From Druceiella hillmani (taxonomy: Eukaryota > Arthropoda > Insecta > Lepidoptera > Hepialidae), in contig JAYKKI010000137.1 of assembly GCA_039881145.1 (NCBI GenBank), forward strand, positions 1,600,501-1,664,500: a stretch of 64,000 bases of DNA, given 5' to 3'. The notes under the pieces were generated by a model, which was not told the origin of the DNA, ran no database searches, and saw only the letters and a program-made list of their open reading frames with translations. Position numbers and translations under genes: made by a program. Below, one piece after another: positions 63,572 to 64,000 of this stretch (within the stretch, counting starts at the first letter, position 1; every line of letters begins with the position of its first letter).

Positions 63572-63695
63572 GTCCCGAATTATAAAGAAAATAAAGGAAC
63601 ATTAAATATATTTAATAGGGACCCTATGTTATAAAAATAACAACCTTTAGCTGACAAGGAGAAAAAAAGTAAACATGATTTAATTGGCGTAATAA

Positions 63696-63803
63696 TTATT
63701 CCAAATTAAACACCTTCTCAGTACATTTATAAACAGTTTTTCCTTTTGTTTTAACAATTACAGTAACACGTCTGACTGGAGCTCCATTGTTCTGGATAGT
63801 AAG
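63696..63803 (-). CDS. Last coding exon of an unrecognised minus-strand gene
   Basis: Minus strand: a CATTCTTGCAG acceptor, then LTIQNNGAPVRRVTVIVKTK and GKTVYKCTEKVFNLE, then TAA. The codon use is balanced and the pattern of alternating hydrophobic residues with a Cys suggests beta-strands. The frame enters in phase 0 and upstream sequence on this strand is closed by stops, so the preceding exon lies beyond the window. A poly(A) signal follows. Family not recognised; the rest of the gene would be needed. Confidence 0.55.
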   Translation of the reverse strand, partial: LTIQNNGAPVRRVTVIVKTKGKTVYKCTEKVFNLE

Positions 63804-64000
63804 CTGCAAGAATGATTTGATTGTGATATAATTTTTCTTTACCAATAGACTATTTCAGAATATTATGGATATAAATAACGTTTCCACGTTGAAGTTATTA
63901 AATGAAGTTGATGGCTATTTTCATCCATGGACTAGTGACGTACTCTATTTCTCATCCTAGTTTATATTTTACGAAATAAAATTTAATTGCCACTCCAGTT

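Overview
The window looks like a non-coding-rich stretch of an AT-rich insect nuclear genome. The evidence is a multi-exon GMC oxidoreductase with GT-AG introns, an intron-bearing tRNA-Tyr of the insect type, relics of animal transposons (piggyBac, a Tc1/mariner relative, Penelope-like retroelements), long TA microsatellites, and a degenerate TTAGG-type tract (TTAGG is the common arthropod telomere unit). There are no operons or other prokaryotic signals. I cannot fix the order; Hymenoptera or another insect order with TTAGG telomeres would fit.

Layout. 1-10.9 kb: AT-rich, no gene seen, with an inverted repeat at 75-137 and a TTAGG-like tract near 8.0-8.25 kb. 10.9-30.9 kb: the one convincing protein gene, a plus-strand GMC oxidoreductase (glucose dehydrogenase/ecdysone oxidase-like). 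Exons at 21092-21179, 26593-26723 and 29336-30895 join in frame; a candidate first exon lies at 10880-10930. Its large introns hold a minus-strand tRNA-Tyr at 12487-12576, a diverged tandem duplication at 15.2-15.8 kb, a GC-richer coding-like patch on the minus strand at 16.1-16.9 kb, a TA microsatellite just before exon 2, and several broken coding-like scraps.

31.4-33.4 kb: a dead piggyBac-type transposon. 34.9-35.0, 45.3-45.5 and 56.6-58.9 kb: pieces of one Penelope-like element (PLE) family. They include an inverted pair of 5'-truncated copies ending in GIY-YIG domains and, at 45360-45418, a hammerhead ribozyme-like motif with an intact core. 42.4-43.6 kb: a Tc1/mariner-superfamily element broken by a frameshift, a stop codon and loss of a catalytic Asp. 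47.4-47.95 kb: three diverged ~170-180 bp tandem units. 50-62 kb: several strong hairpins, a possible 232 bp MITE and small tandem repeats. 63.7-63.8 kb: the last coding exon of a minus-strand gene that continues beyond the window, with a polyadenylation signal.

The genes do not form a visible pathway. The strongest lead is the PLE/hammerhead system, which has at least three termini in the window, two in inverted arrangements and one with a seemingly active ribozyme core.
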